Positions 23,950-32,187 are shown, numbered from the stretch's first letter. The stretch: 34,824 nucleotides of DNA from Oceanobacillus damuensis (GCF_001618145.1 NZ_LQNF01000037.1:1-34824), one strand, 5' to 3'. The notes: generated from the letters alone by a model not told the origin. Translations and numbers: made by a program.

Positions 23950-24391
23950 CGTATATAAGCTGCTCGACGTGCACTATGTTTATTTGCTGTCCATTCGATC
24001 TGAATCTCGCATGAATGTAAATATTGCTGTCTTTGGATTCGGGATAAGGTAAAACCGAATATTGCGCATTATAAATATCTCCCCTCTCAAGCTCCTGGGA
24101 AATAAAATCTCCTGTAAAATCATGAATATTTTCATTATAGGACACAGACACTAATGGGGCCTGATGACGGATAAGCAGCTGCTCTTCTCCAATGTATTGC
24201 AGTGAACTTTGAACTTGTATGCCTTTATCCGCCTCCTCTACTCGCACATGCAATAAAAAATCATCAACCTCATTAATCGTTGATGTCGCAGTTACAACAG
24301 ATTCCTTCTCTCCTAACTCCATATAAAGCCTTATACCAACAAAACATATAATTAATAAGATTAAAAAAATGACAATTTGCCTGTTAATAAT
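23945..24391 (-). CDS. Membrane-anchored hypothetical protein with probable ATT start
   Basis: An in-frame extension upstream of the first ATG (24322) encodes INRQIVIFLILLIICFVGIR, a clear membrane anchor. It contains no ATG, GTG, TTG or CTG before an upstream stop. A perfect GGGAGGA site (24398-24404) lies 6 nt before an ATT codon at 24391, so ATT is the probable start (148 residues). Otherwise translation begins at ATG 24322, 6 nt after AAGG, giving a soluble 125-residue form. The body is beta-rich and extracytoplasmic if anchored. The family was not recognised. Confidence 0.6.
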   Translation of the reverse strand: MINRQIVIFLILLIICFVGIRLYMELGEKESVVTATSTINEVDDFLLHVRVEEADKGIQVQSSLQYIGEEQLLIRHQAPLVSVSYNENIHDFTGDFISQELERGDIYNAQYSVLPYPESKDSNIYIHARFRSNGQQINIVHVEQLIYE

Positions 24392-24501
24392 CTCCCATCC
24401 TCCCGTTTATTAATCCCACCTTATAAGACGAATGGAATAGGTGAAAGGTTTCAAATATTTCATTTATTTATCATACTTCCAGTAAATGGGATACCTAAAA
24501 C

Positions 24502-24532
24502 TGTATATTTCTGCTTCTTTATTTGCAATATA
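24502..24532 (+). promoter_or_regulatory. Candidate sigma-G promoter of the spoVA-type operon
   Basis: TGTATA (24502-24507), 18 bp, then CAATATA (24526-24532) resembles the forespore sigma-G pattern TGnATA-N17/18-CATnnTA, about 30 bp before the first gene. Forespore expression is expected for spoVA genes. Confidence 0.45.
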
Positions 24533-24562
24533 AAGAGTGTAATTGAATGAGGAGGGATGAAA

Positions 24563-24766
24563 TTGACTGTAGCCGCTCAAGTTAAACAGACAATAGCAGG
24601 ATTAAAAAGTGCGCAAGCCAGCTTTGAACAGTTTGCACTTCAGACTGAAAACAAACAAGCGAAACAGCTCTATCAGAATGCAGCACAACAAACAATGGCA
24701 ATTCTGCAAACTGTAGAACCGCGAGTCACTCAAATAGAACAAGAAGAACCACAATACAAACAATAA
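24563..24766 (+). CDS. DUF1657 protein, first gene of the spoVA-type operon
   Basis: This 67-residue helical protein (MTVAAQVKQTIAGLKSAQAS... ending EQEEPQYKQ) belongs to DUF1657, known almost only next to spoVA genes. A TTG start at 24563 is chosen because GGAGGG lies 6 nt upstream and the product then aligns with the second DUF1657 protein at 27.2 kb (MTVGAQVKG...EEPQYK). An ATG at 24557 would overlap the ribosome site. The function is unknown; it probably acts in the forespore. Confidence 0.85.
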   Translation: MTVAAQVKQTIAGLKSAQASFEQFALQTENKQAKQLYQNAAQQTMAILQTVEPRVTQIEQEEPQYKQ

Positions 24767-24809
24767 TCAAAAACACTGACAGCTTTTGAAATCTGTACGG
24801 ATGAATATA

Positions 24810-24833
24810 AAGAGGCTGGAATAGCAGCCTCTT
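24810..24833 (+). terminator. Intra-operon hairpin (possible attenuator)
   Basis: AAGAGGCTG (24810-24818) pairs with CAGCCTCTT (24825-24833) in the gap between the DUF1657 and lipoprotein genes. No T-tract follows, so it may trim or stabilise the transcript rather than end it. Confidence 0.4.
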
Positions 24834-24865
24834 ACATACTCTAGTGGAAGAAACGGGTGTGAGAT

Positions 24866-25330
24866 ATGCGACATGCTACTATAATTTTTTATTTTTGTGC
24901 AGCTCTTTTATTATCTGCCTGTGCTGAAGAACAATCAATGGAACCAGGACAGACAAACAATGATTTTGCTGATACGACAAAAATTTCCAATGAATCTATA
25001 TTTAGCCAGGAACCATCCAATCAAGCAAAGGATAAATTAAGTAACCACGATGAAATAAGTGCGGTAAAGGCCGTAAATACAGATAAGAATATTGTGATAG
25101 CTATAGAAGTAGACCACCACGAGAGGTTTACCTTATCACAAATAGAAAAGAAATATAAAAAGGAAATGGAAGATAAATTCAAGGACAAAAAAGTAGAGTT
25201 TTCCACTGACAAAAAAATTGTTCTTGAACTGGAAAAACTTGAACAGGACATTAAAGATAATACAATTACGAAAAAAGAATTGGAAAAAGAATTAAAGAAA
25301 ATCGTTAAACTGTCAAAGGAACAGACCTAA
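24866..25330 (+). CDS. YhcN/YlaJ-type sporulation lipoprotein
   Basis: This 154-residue lipoprotein has signal MRHATIIFYFCAALLLSAC with lipobox LSAC. Mid-region VNTDKNIVIAIEVDHHERF matches the YhcN/YlaJ family core, and the C-terminal half is a Lys/Glu-rich helix. Such lipoproteins sit in the inner spore membrane, and this type accompanies spoVA genes. The ribosome site is weak (GGGTG). Its position before spoVAC is that of the third or second gene in spoVA2mob-type operons. Confidence 0.8.
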   Translation: MRHATIIFYFCAALLLSACAEEQSMEPGQTNNDFADTTKISNESIFSQEPSNQAKDKLSNHDEISAVKAVNTDKNIVIAIEVDHHERFTLSQIEKKYKKEMEDKFKDKKVEFSTDKKIVLELEKLEQDIKDNTITKKELEKELKKIVKLSKEQT

Positions 25331-25349
25331 CAGAAAGAGTGAATAACCT

Positions 25350-25829
25350 ATGTCAGATGAAAAAAAGAAAAACTTACCTCCCGAGGCACAACAATACCAG
25401 GACTTCCAAACAAAGAGAGAAGTTAAAAGACCTTTATTGAAAAACTGCCTGAAAGCATTTCTGGTCGGCGGATTCATTTGTTTTATCGGACAGATCATCA
25501 CTACTTTTTATATATATAATTTCAATTTCACAGAACAAACTGCTGGAAACCCTACAGTTGCTACCCTTATTTTCATCACAATGCTTCTGACCGGTTTCGG
25601 CCTTTACGATCGTATTGGACAATTTGCAGGTGCTGGTTCCGCGGTTCCGGTAACAGGATTCGGGAATGCAGTCATTGCATCTGCAATCGAGTACCGTACA
25701 GAAGGATTTATTTTGGGTGTTGGCGGAAATATGTTAAAACTAGCTGGCCCCGTCATAGTGTACGGTGTATTTTCTGCATTTGTGATTGCAATAATTAAAA
25801 CAATTTTAGTTCAATGGGGTGGCTTTTAA
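25350..25829 (+). CDS. spoVAC: Stage V sporulation protein AC (SpoVAC)
   Basis: This 159-residue inner-membrane spore protein has about four to five helices. Family features are CLKAFLVGGFICFIGQ and the glycine-rich FAGAGSAVPVTGFGNAVIASA. SpoVAC acts as a mechanosensitive channel that takes part in dipicolinic acid movement during spore formation and germination. Its stop overlaps the spoVAD start (TAATG). The ribosome site is a weak GAGTGA. The N-terminal 30 residues are charged and cytosolic. Confidence 0.95.
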   Translation: MSDEKKKNLPPEAQQYQDFQTKREVKRPLLKNCLKAFLVGGFICFIGQIITTFYIYNFNFTEQTAGNPTVATLIFITMLLTGFGLYDRIGQFAGAGSAVPVTGFGNAVIASAIEYRTEGFILGVGGNMLKLAGPVIVYGVFSAFVIAIIKTILVQWGGF

Positions 25830-26845
25830 TGCTTGCAGGACATCAAACATGGATTTTCAATAATAAACCGGTCATCCTGACAACTGGCACTGTAGGTGGG
25901 CCATTTGAATCGAACGGCAATATTCCAGAGGCTTTCGACATCCTGCATGACGATATGTGGTTAAAACAGGCCTCTTTCGAAAAAGCCCAGCAAAAAATGA
26001 TGGAGGAAGCCTGCCAGATAGCAATTAAGAAAAGCCAGATCGAAAAAGAACAAGTACAATTTTTTATTAGTGGAGATTTAATCAATCAAATTACACCAAC
26101 CAGTTTTGCTGCAACTACGATGGGTATCCCCTATTTTGGCTTATTTAGTGCCTGTGCAACTTCCATGGAAAGTCTGGCTTTGTCCGCGGCCATTATTAAT
26201 GGAGACGGGGCAAACTATATTTTAAGTGGTTCCTCGAGTCACAATGCTGCCACTGAAAAACAGTTTCGTTATCCTACAGAGTATGGCGGGCAGAAGCCTC
26301 CCACATCCCAATGGACGGTAACGGGGGCAGGATGTGCACTCGTAGCTAAAGAAGGTAACGGTCCAAAAATAACTTCAGCTACCATTGGAAAGGTTGCCGA
26401 TATGGGGATGACTGATCCTTTCAATATGGGAGGGGCAATGGCTGCAGCGGCTGCCGACACAATCGAGATACACTTAAGAGAGAGAAATGTAGACCCCTCT
26501 TATTATGACCTAATCATTACCGGTGACCTAGGACATATTGGCAGAGAAGTATCTCTAGATTATATGCATAAACGGAATATTTCCATCTCAGAAAAAAACT
26601 ATGTGGATTGTGGACTTACAATTTATAGGGAGGGCCAGCCCGTGCTCGCAGGGGCAAGTGGTTCAGCTTGTTCAGCAGTAGTTACTTATGGTCACTTCTT
26701 AAAACAGATGGCCAGAGGTGAAATCGAAAAAATCCTAGTGGTTGCGACTGGCTCTCTCCATTCCACGTTAAGTGTGCAACAAAGTGATCCAATACCATGC
26801 ATTGCACATGCTGTATCAATTGAATCAGGAAGTGATATAAAATGA
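25829..26845 (+). CDS. spoVAD: Stage V sporulation protein AD (SpoVAD), thiolase-fold DPA-binding protein
   Basis: This 338-residue protein has a thiolase/KAS-like fold and binds dipicolinic acid on the inner-membrane surface. Family segments include [14 protein letters not shown], the [14 protein letters not shown] loop, [20 protein letters not shown] and [14 protein letters not shown]. The start at 25829 follows GGGGTGG by 6 nt, overlaps the spoVAC stop, and gives the exact family length; an in-frame ATG at 25814 is less likely. The stop overlaps the spoVAE start (ATGA), so translation is coupled. Confidence 0.95.
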   Translation: MLAGHQTWIFNNKPVILTTGTVGGPFESNGNIPEAFDILHDDMWLKQASFEKAQQKMMEEACQIAIKKSQIEKEQVQFFISGDLINQITPTSFAATTMGIPYFGLFSACATSMESLALSAAIINGDGANYILSGSSSHNAATEKQFRYPTEYGGQKPPTSQWTVTGAGCALVAKEGNGPKITSATIGKVADMGMTDPFNMGGAMAAAAADTIEIHLRERNVDPSYYDLIITGDLGHIGREVSLDYMHKRNISISEKNYVDCGLTIYREGQPVLAGASGSACSAVVTYGHFLKQMARGEIEKILVVATGSLHSTLSVQQSDPIPCIAHAVSIESGSDIK

Positions 26846-27192
26846 TATTTTTTTGGGCATTTGTCGTAGGTGGACTTATATGTGTAATCGGCCAGATTAT
26901 GTTTGACGTTTTCAAACTATCTCCGGCACACACATTGACCATACTCGTCGTAAGCGGTGCAATACTTGATGGCTTAGGTTTGTATGAACCATTAATTGAT
27001 TTTGCTGGTGCTGGTGCGACTGTACCAATTACCAGCTTCGGAAATTCACTGGTACATGGAGCAATGCAGGAAGCTGAGAAGCATGGACTTATTGGAGTTG
27101 TCACTGGTATGTTTGAAGTTACCAGTTCCGGTATCTCCTCAGCAATTATTTTCGGAGTTATTGGAGCGTTATTATTCAAGCCAAAAGGATAA
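26842..27192 (+). CDS. spoVAE: Stage V sporulation protein AE (SpoVAEb type)
   Basis: This 116-residue membrane protein has three to four helices, related to SpoVAC in its second half ([24 protein letters not shown]). It is the short SpoVAEb form found in most spoVA operons. The ATG overlaps the spoVAD stop (ATGA). Together with SpoVAC and SpoVAD it forms the DPA channel complex of the spore inner membrane. Confidence 0.93.
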   Translation: MIFFWAFVVGGLICVIGQIMFDVFKLSPAHTLTILVVSGAILDGLGLYEPLIDFAGAGATVPITSFGNSLVHGAMQEAEKHGLIGVVTGMFEVTSSGISSAIIFGVIGALLFKPKG

Positions 27193-27210
27193 AACAGGAG
27201 ATGATTATAT

Positions 27211-27411
27211 ATGACTGTCGGTGCACAGGTAAAAGGATGCTATTCATCCATTAAAAATATCGAAGCAAGTCTTGGTATATTAGCAAATAAAACTCAAGAT
27301 AAAGAGTCAAAGCAAGCTTTCGAAAATGTCGAGCAAATCATCAAGCAAATCAAAAATGACCTTCAAAAACAGGTAATCGAGCTATCCAAAGAAGAACCAC
27401 AATATAAATAG
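27211..27411 (+). CDS. DUF1657 protein, second copy
   Basis: This 66-residue helical protein (MTVGAQVKGCYSSIKNIEAS...) is a paralogue of the first gene of the operon; both end in EEPQYK. An AGGAGATG site precedes the ATG by about 8 nt. It lies between spoVAE and the DUF421 gene, exactly as in spoVA2mob-type operons. Confidence 0.85.
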   Translation: MTVGAQVKGCYSSIKNIEASLGILANKTQDKESKQAFENVEQIIKQIKNDLQKQVIELSKEEPQYK

Positions 27412-27428
27412 AGAAAGGAATGATTACT

Positions 27429-28286
27429 GTGCCGGAATGGATTAATGTCATTCTTAGATCCCTTACACTGATTGTCCTGTTATTCTTTTTAGTAAAATTG
27501 CTGGGGACAAAACAATTATCACAGTTGAATATTTTCGAGACCATTTCCGGAATCGTACTCGGAGGGATTGCTGCCATTCATACAATGGATCCCAATACAA
27601 ATTTCAGCTATGCACTTATTGCCTTGGTAATATGGTTCCTTGTGCCATTCGGAGCAGAAAAAATCGCTTTAAAGAGTAAAGCTTTTCGGGATTTTACAGA
27701 AGGAAAAGGTACCGTTTTTATTCAGGACGGAAAGATTATGGAAGATAATCTAAAAAAGGAAGGCTACTCCACAGACGATCTCTTGGAAAAGCTGCGTGAC
27801 AATAATGTGTTCCTCGCATCCGATGTCGAGTTTGCAATATTGGAACCATCCGGGTCTTTAAGTGTCCTTCCTAAACGGGAAAACCGACCGCTTACTCCTA
27901 AAGATCTTGGTATCAAATTGGCCCCTTCCAAGGAACCTCAAACAGTTATCATGGATGGTAAAGTATTAGTGGAACCTTTAGCAAATCTTTCACTGAACCA
28001 ACAATGGCTGGAGAGCGAATTGGATAAAATGAACGTCAGTATTGAGAATGTTTTTTTGGCACAGGCGGATAATGATGGTCAACTTAGCGTCGACTTGTTC
28101 GATGATATGATCGCAGTCCCGGCGCCAACTGAAAAGCCACTTCTTCTCGCTACCATGAAAAAATGCCAGGCAGATCTTGAGCTATTTTCTTTATCTACGG
28201 AAAACATGCAATCAAAAGAAATGTATGATAAAAACAGTAAAAAACTACAAAATGCAATCGATAGGATAACTCCATATTTAAGCTAA
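27429..28286 (+). CDS. YetF-type DUF421 membrane protein with C-terminal DUF1657-like domain
   Basis: This 285-residue protein has three N-terminal helices (about 5-80), then the DUF421 beta domain (about 85-220; VEFAILEPSGSLSVLPK, VIMDGKVL). A C-terminal helical tail (about 235-285; LATMKKCQADLELFSLSTEN, then QSKEMYDKNSKKL) resembles the two free DUF1657 proteins of the operon. A GTG start at 27429 lies 9 nt after GAAAGGA; ATG at 27420 abuts the ribosome site. YetF-type protein is the component credited with much of the heat-resistance effect in spoVA2mob operons (recalled from published work). Confidence 0.85.
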   Translation: MPEWINVILRSLTLIVLLFFLVKLLGTKQLSQLNIFETISGIVLGGIAAIHTMDPNTNFSYALIALVIWFLVPFGAEKIALKSKAFRDFTEGKGTVFIQDGKIMEDNLKKEGYSTDDLLEKLRDNNVFLASDVEFAILEPSGSLSVLPKRENRPLTPKDLGIKLAPSKEPQTVIMDGKVLVEPLANLSLNQQWLESELDKMNVSIENVFLAQADNDGQLSVDLFDDMIAVPAPTEKPLLLATMKKCQADLELFSLSTENMQSKEMYDKNSKKLQNAIDRITPYLS

Positions 28287-28305
28287 TATGTTCTTAAACC
28301 TTTTA

Positions 28306-28354
28306 TTTTCGTGTATGATGATTATATAAGTTATTATAATTTCCTACACGAAAA
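28306..28354. promoter_or_regulatory. 10-bp inverted repeat around a TATAAT box before the symporter gene
   Basis: TTTTCGTGTA (28306-28315) and TACACGAAAA (28345-28354) are perfect inverted repeats that flank a TATAAT box (28335-28340). The -35 position falls in the left arm and is poor. The arms could be an operator or form an mRNA hairpin just before the ribosome site. Confidence 0.4.
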
Positions 28355-28367
28355 GAGTTGATGTCAG

Positions 28368-29615
28368 GTGAAAGAAAAGCTTAAGGCCTACCGGTTTCCC
28401 ATTATACTACTGTCCTCCATTATTTTAGGATCAATAATAGGACTTATTTTTGGTGAGAACGCAACAGTCCTCAAGCCGCTTGGTGATATTTTTATTAATT
28501 TATTATTTATGATTGTTGTGCCACTCGTATTTTTTACCATTGCTTCAGCTATAGCCAACATGGACAGTATGAAAAGACTCGGCAAAATCATGGGGTCAAT
28601 GATGACAGTGTTCATTGTCACAGGGCTGATTGCATCTGTTTTTATGTTAGTCGCTACAGTTATCTTTCAGCCTGGTTCTGGAGTCGATATTCCATTAGTT
28701 GCTCCTGAAGAAGTCGAGGAAGTCAGCGTTGGGGAACAATTGGTTAATACGTTTACAGTACCGGATTTCGTTGATTTGTTTTCAAGATCCAATATGCTTG
28801 CATTGATCATTTTTTCCGTTTTGGTTGGGGTTGCAACTGGTTTAACCGGTGAGCAAGGAAGACCTTTTACCAGATTTTTGACAAGTGCTTCTGAAGTGTT
28901 CATGAAGATCATTCAGCTTGTGATGTATTATGCACCTATTGGATTAGGGGCATATTTCGCTTCATTGGTTGGTGAATTTGGGACAGCGCTGATTGGCGAT
29001 TATGCTAAAGCACTCATTATCTATTACCCTGTTGCTGTTTTATACTTTGCGATTGGTTTTACACTATATGCATTTATAGCCGGAGGAAGAAAAGGTGTTA
29101 CCCATTTTTGGAAAAATATCTTATCTCCTGCTGTCACTGCACTTGGAACAGGAAGCAGTGTAGCATCTCTTCCTGTTAACTTGCAGGCTGCAAAAAGAAT
29201 TGGTGTGCCTAAAGATATACGTGAAACCGTACTGCCTCTCGGGGCAACCATCCATATGGACGGATCCTGTCTATCTGCCATGCTAAAGATTGCTTTTGTG
29301 TTCGGTGTTTTCAATCTGGATTTCAATGGTATCGGTACTTTCTTAACGGCAATTGGGGTATGTTTGTTATCAGGAATTGTCATGAGTGGAATTCCTGGTG
29401 GTGGATTTATCGGTGAATTAATGATTATTACCTTATATGGCCTGCCTATTGAAGCACTGCCTATCATATCTGCAATTGGAGTTGTCGTCGATCCTCCAGC
29501 CACAATGGTAAATGCCACAGGTGATACGGTCTCCAGTATGCTCGTTGCCAGGCAGATTGAAGGTAAAGATTGGATGGAAACAGATGAAAGTAATTACTCT
29601 GCCTTGGCAGAGTGA
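28368..29615 (+). CDS. Dicarboxylate/amino-acid:cation symporter (DAACS, GltP/GltT-like)
   Basis: This 415-residue sodium- or proton-coupled symporter has eight helices and two re-entrant hairpins. It shows the serine-rich HP1 tip (GTGSSVASLPVNLQ) and the HP2 tip (SGIPGGGFIGE). The helix-7 motif NMDGT of glutamate/aspartate carriers is HMDGS here, and helix 8 has DPPATMVNATGD. These changes may alter cation coupling or substrate. The GTG start (28368) has only a weak ribosome site. The substrate is not certain: glutamate, aspartate, serine or a dicarboxylate. Confidence 0.88.
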   Translation: MKEKLKAYRFPIILLSSIILGSIIGLIFGENATVLKPLGDIFINLLFMIVVPLVFFTIASAIANMDSMKRLGKIMGSMMTVFIVTGLIASVFMLVATVIFQPGSGVDIPLVAPEEVEEVSVGEQLVNTFTVPDFVDLFSRSNMLALIIFSVLVGVATGLTGEQGRPFTRFLTSASEVFMKIIQLVMYYAPIGLGAYFASLVGEFGTALIGDYAKALIIYYPVAVLYFAIGFTLYAFIAGGRKGVTHFWKNILSPAVTALGTGSSVASLPVNLQAAKRIGVPKDIRETVLPLGATIHMDGSCLSAMLKIAFVFGVFNLDFNGIGTFLTAIGVCLLSGIVMSGIPGGGFIGELMIITLYGLPIEALPIISAIGVVVDPPATMVNATGDTVSSMLVARQIEGKDWMETDESNYSALAE

Positions 29616-29719
29616 GATTGGTGAAGAAGGCTTGGTAGGATTAGAAAGACTGAAGATATACTGCTTGTTCAAAACAGTACGGACTCCAAAGCTTTAATTC
29701 GTTCATTTTACTGATTCAT

Positions 29720-30170
29720 CCTATTTGATATAAAATGCGATGTAACAACTATTTGTGTTAGAAAGTTGGCACGGATAATGGAAGCGAGATACTTCGGCGA
29801 CCGCTCGGGGAAATACACTGCGCGCATCCTAAGGCGGCTGGTGAGCCCCTTCATGCTACGCATTTCAGTGTCTCACCTATGCCTTTCCTCCCGTTGGAGT
29901 CTCCGTGTATTTCCCCGAGCTGGTTAAGTTTGCTGTTAATAAACTGCATCCTTACAAAATCTAATTATACAGCTTTACCAGTTCGGGTGAGCGGCGGGCG
30001 GTGACTCCTGCGGGAAAAGCACGTGTCCGAAGACCAGAAGAGTGGTTTTCTCTTCGGGGCTGAGGCCGTGCCCTAAGGTGCGCGACTGCCCAGAGCGATC
30101 CCGGACGGCGGGAGAAGCATATATCTCCGGTAATAAGACTAAGTTACTTCCTAGTTTACATAAAATACGA
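29720..30170 (-). repeat. Family B modular hairpin repeat, full-length copy, inverted relative to 10.3 kb
   Basis: Reverse-complement relative of 10319-10650. The main stem is GCTCGGGGAAATACAC (29803-29818) with GTGTATTTCCCCGAGC (29905-29920). Positions 29981-30089 form a second G+C-rich module (CTCCTGCGGGAAAAGCACGT and following) that is absent at 10.4 kb. The end sequence CTAGTTTACATAAAATACG corresponds to the other copy's start. It fills most of the 625-bp gap between the symporter gene and the oxidoreductase gene, and no protein-coding frame in it is credible. Confidence 0.85.
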
Positions 30171-30209
30171 CTCAGCTAAAGAGTGAAAGTTAAGTATATA
30201 TTCATTAAG

Positions 30210-30236
30210 AGAGCCAGCATGAATTATGCTGGCTCT
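30210..30236. terminator. Hairpin terminator after the oxidoreductase gene
   Basis: AGAGCCAGCAT (30210-30220) pairs perfectly with ATGCTGGCTCT (30226-30236). It lies directly beyond the stop of the minus-strand gene; T-rich sequence occurs on both sides, more on the plus side. Confidence 0.75.
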
Positions 30237-30240
30237 TCCT

Positions 30241-31218
30241 TTATATTTGGATTGCTACCTTACCAAACTGCTTTCCTTCTTTCAGATAGTCAAATGCCGC
30301 CTGAGCTTCATCCAATGGGAAGACTTTGTCCACAACAGGTTTCATCTGAAAATTTTCTATATGCTCCATCGCGGCCTGCAATTCCTGCCTGCTTCCCATT
30401 GTAGTCCCGATCAACTGATACTGACCATAGAAAAATTTACGTAAATTAAAATCTACAATATCATCTGTAGTCGCACCAAATATTACGATTCGGCCACCTT
30501 TTTTCAATACATCCAGCGACCGATTGAACGTTGCTTCTCCCACACTGTCAATAACAATATCTACCGTTTCATCAGCCAAAACTTCTTTCCAGTTACTGTT
30601 CGTGTCAATAACCAGATCTGCTCCAAGTTCTTTCGCCTTATTTCTCTTTTCTTCACTGCGCGAGGTAACAATCACTCGTGCGCCTACATTTTTGGCAAAG
30701 GAAATCAAATACGTTGCCACACCACTTCCTGCGGCAGGAATAAATATGGTCTCACCTCTTTTTATCTGACCTTTTGTAAAGAGTGCACGATAACCTGTTA
30801 AAGCAGCAAGGGCAAACACACCCGCTTCCTCCCAGGATAGGAATGCATGCTTTTTTTCCACCTGTTCTTCAGACAGCGCAATTTTCTCCGCAAAAGTTCC
30901 GTGGCCCGGCATTCCTAATATATCAAACTCTTTTGGAGGTGCCTCACTGTTATCATACCAACATAAAGCAGGGTTGATGATCACTTCATCGCCTACCTCG
31001 ACTCGGGTGACACCTTCTCCAACTGATTCGACGACCCCTGCACCATCTGAACCAAGTATTAATGCTTCCTTGTCATTCCCTACCCGTTTTGGAAGACCTA
31101 AATCTCTTCTGTTCATTCCAGCAGTTCGCAGTGCTACAATAACCTCATTCGGTCCTGCAACAGGCTCGTCCATTTCCTTAAACTTTAACTCACCATACTC
31201 AAGTACAAATGCTTTCAT
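30241..31218 (-). CDS. Zinc-binding-dehydrogenase superfamily (MDR) oxidoreductase, quinone-reductase-like
   Basis: This 325-residue medium-chain dehydrogenase/reductase has a GroES-like N-terminal domain (KAFVLEYGELKFKEMDEP; GSDGAGVVESVGEGV) and a Rossmann domain with AAGSGVATYLISFAKNVGA. A structural zinc Cys cluster is missing, so it resembles NADPH quinone or enone reductases more than alcohol dehydrogenases. ATG at 31218 is preferred because AAAGG lies 9 nt upstream; an ATG at 31227 overlaps the ribosome site and the end of the ArsA gene. It is translationally close to that ATPase gene, downstream in the same operon. Confidence 0.85.
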   Translation of the reverse strand: MKAFVLEYGELKFKEMDEPVAGPNEVIVALRTAGMNRRDLGLPKRVGNDKEALILGSDGAGVVESVGEGVTRVEVGDEVIINPALCWYDNSEAPPKEFDILGMPGHGTFAEKIALSEEQVEKKHAFLSWEEAGVFALAALTGYRALFTKGQIKRGETIFIPAAGSGVATYLISFAKNVGARVIVTSRSEEKRNKAKELGADLVIDTNSNWKEVLADETVDIVIDSVGEATFNRSLDVLKKGGRIVIFGATTDDIVDFNLRKFFYGQYQLIGTTMGSRQELQAAMEHIENFQMKPVVDKVFPLDEAQAAFDYLKEGKQFGKVAIQI

Positions 31219-31223
31219 ACTTT

Positions 31224-32156
31224 TCATCCTTTCGTGTAATAATCACTCATTTTCTCCAGTTGTCTTTTATTCGTAATATCCCCAGAAAATAATGGAACGT
31301 AAACGAGTTCTTGTTTCTTAAAAGTATTTTCAAGCATGGAAAGATATCTTTTCTCATGAGCTTTTCTCTTTTCAAAAAAAACTCCGTCAACATCTTCCGG
31401 TAAAACTTTATTTACGATTAATGTTTTTACATGTAAGTGATACTTGTCCAGCAGCTTTATAGCTTTTTCTGTTTCCAGAATAGGAAGACGTTCCGGATTC
31501 AAGACGAAAATAAAGCCGGTTTGCTTAGGATCCAGAAGCACCTCCCTTGCTTTTGAGAATTTTCCCTGCCTTTCCTTCAAAACATCGTAAATTGGATCTT
31601 CAATTGGATCCCCATCATTTAATAACTGGGTATAATTTTCATTTATCTTCTGCCTTTTCTGCAACAGGCCTTCTATCCAGATTCCCATCAGTTCTGGAAG
31701 GGTCAACAGTCTGATCGTATGACCTGTAGGCGCAGTGTCAAATACAATTCTATCAAATTTACTTCTTTCTTCCAAAATAATAGCTATCAGCTTATCGAAT
31801 AAAGCGGCTTCATCCGCACCTGGGGAAGCTTTGGCGGTGTCCAATTGGCGATGTACTTCTTCCATCATACTTGATTGGACAATTCCCTTTATGTTTTCTT
31901 TCACACTTTTTATATATTTTTCTGTTTCCATATCGGGATCGATTTCAAGAGCAAATAGTTTATCCGCTACCTTTTTTATCTCCCCACCGATTTCGTTTTC
32001 AAAGATATCTCCAATATTATGTGCCGGGTCTGTTGAAATTATCAGCGTTCGATTTCCTTCTTTGGCAGATTTCCAGGCAATCGCGGCAGCAGAAGTAGAC
32101 TTACCTACCCCTCCCTTCCCACCTATGAAAAGTATCTTCTTATCCAAATCTTGCAT
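31224..32156 (-). CDS. ArsA/Get3-family ATPase
   Basis: This 310-residue single-domain ATPase has the deviant P-loop GGKGGVGKST (residues 13-22), the switch I motif DPAHNIGD and the switch II motif FDTAPTGHTIRLL typical of ArsA/Get3. The usual ArsA role is arsenite extrusion with ArsB, and that of Get3 is tail-anchored protein handling. No arsR, arsB or arsC is near, so an arsenic role is not supported. A GCGGGAG site precedes the ATG. It lies between a small Cys-Cys protein gene and the oxidoreductase gene, all on the minus strand. Confidence 0.88.
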   Translation of the reverse strand: MQDLDKKILFIGGKGGVGKSTSAAAIAWKSAKEGNRTLIISTDPAHNIGDIFENEIGGEIKKVADKLFALEIDPDMETEKYIKSVKENIKGIVQSSMMEEVHRQLDTAKASPGADEAALFDKLIAIILEERSKFDRIVFDTAPTGHTIRLLTLPELMGIWIEGLLQKRQKINENYTQLLNDGDPIEDPIYDVLKERQGKFSKAREVLLDPKQTGFIFVLNPERLPILETEKAIKLLDKYHLHVKTLIVNKVLPEDVDGVFFEKRKAHEKRYLSMLENTFKKQELVYVPLFSGDITNKRQLEKMSDYYTKG

Positions 32157-32187
32157 CTGTTCTCCCGCCTCTCTTTAACTGCTTTAC

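Noticed and set aside
26682..27179. 165-codon minus-strand frame
   Set aside because: Antisense to spoVAD-spoVAE, both of which are certain.
24500..28290. Recent transposon carrying the spoVA-type operon
   Set aside because: No transposase, resolvase, terminal repeats or composition break was seen at the edges.
29024..29518. 164-codon minus-strand frame
   Set aside because: Mirror frame of the symporter gene; its composition is that of antisense membrane-protein DNA.
29597..29614. Palindrome ACTCTGCCTTGGCAGAGT at the end of the symporter gene
   Set aside because: It lies inside the coding end with almost no loop and no T-tract, so it is probably chance and not a terminator.
31224..32156. 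Arsenic resistance operon
   Set aside because: The ATPase has no arsB, arsC or arsR neighbour, so arsenic export is not supported.
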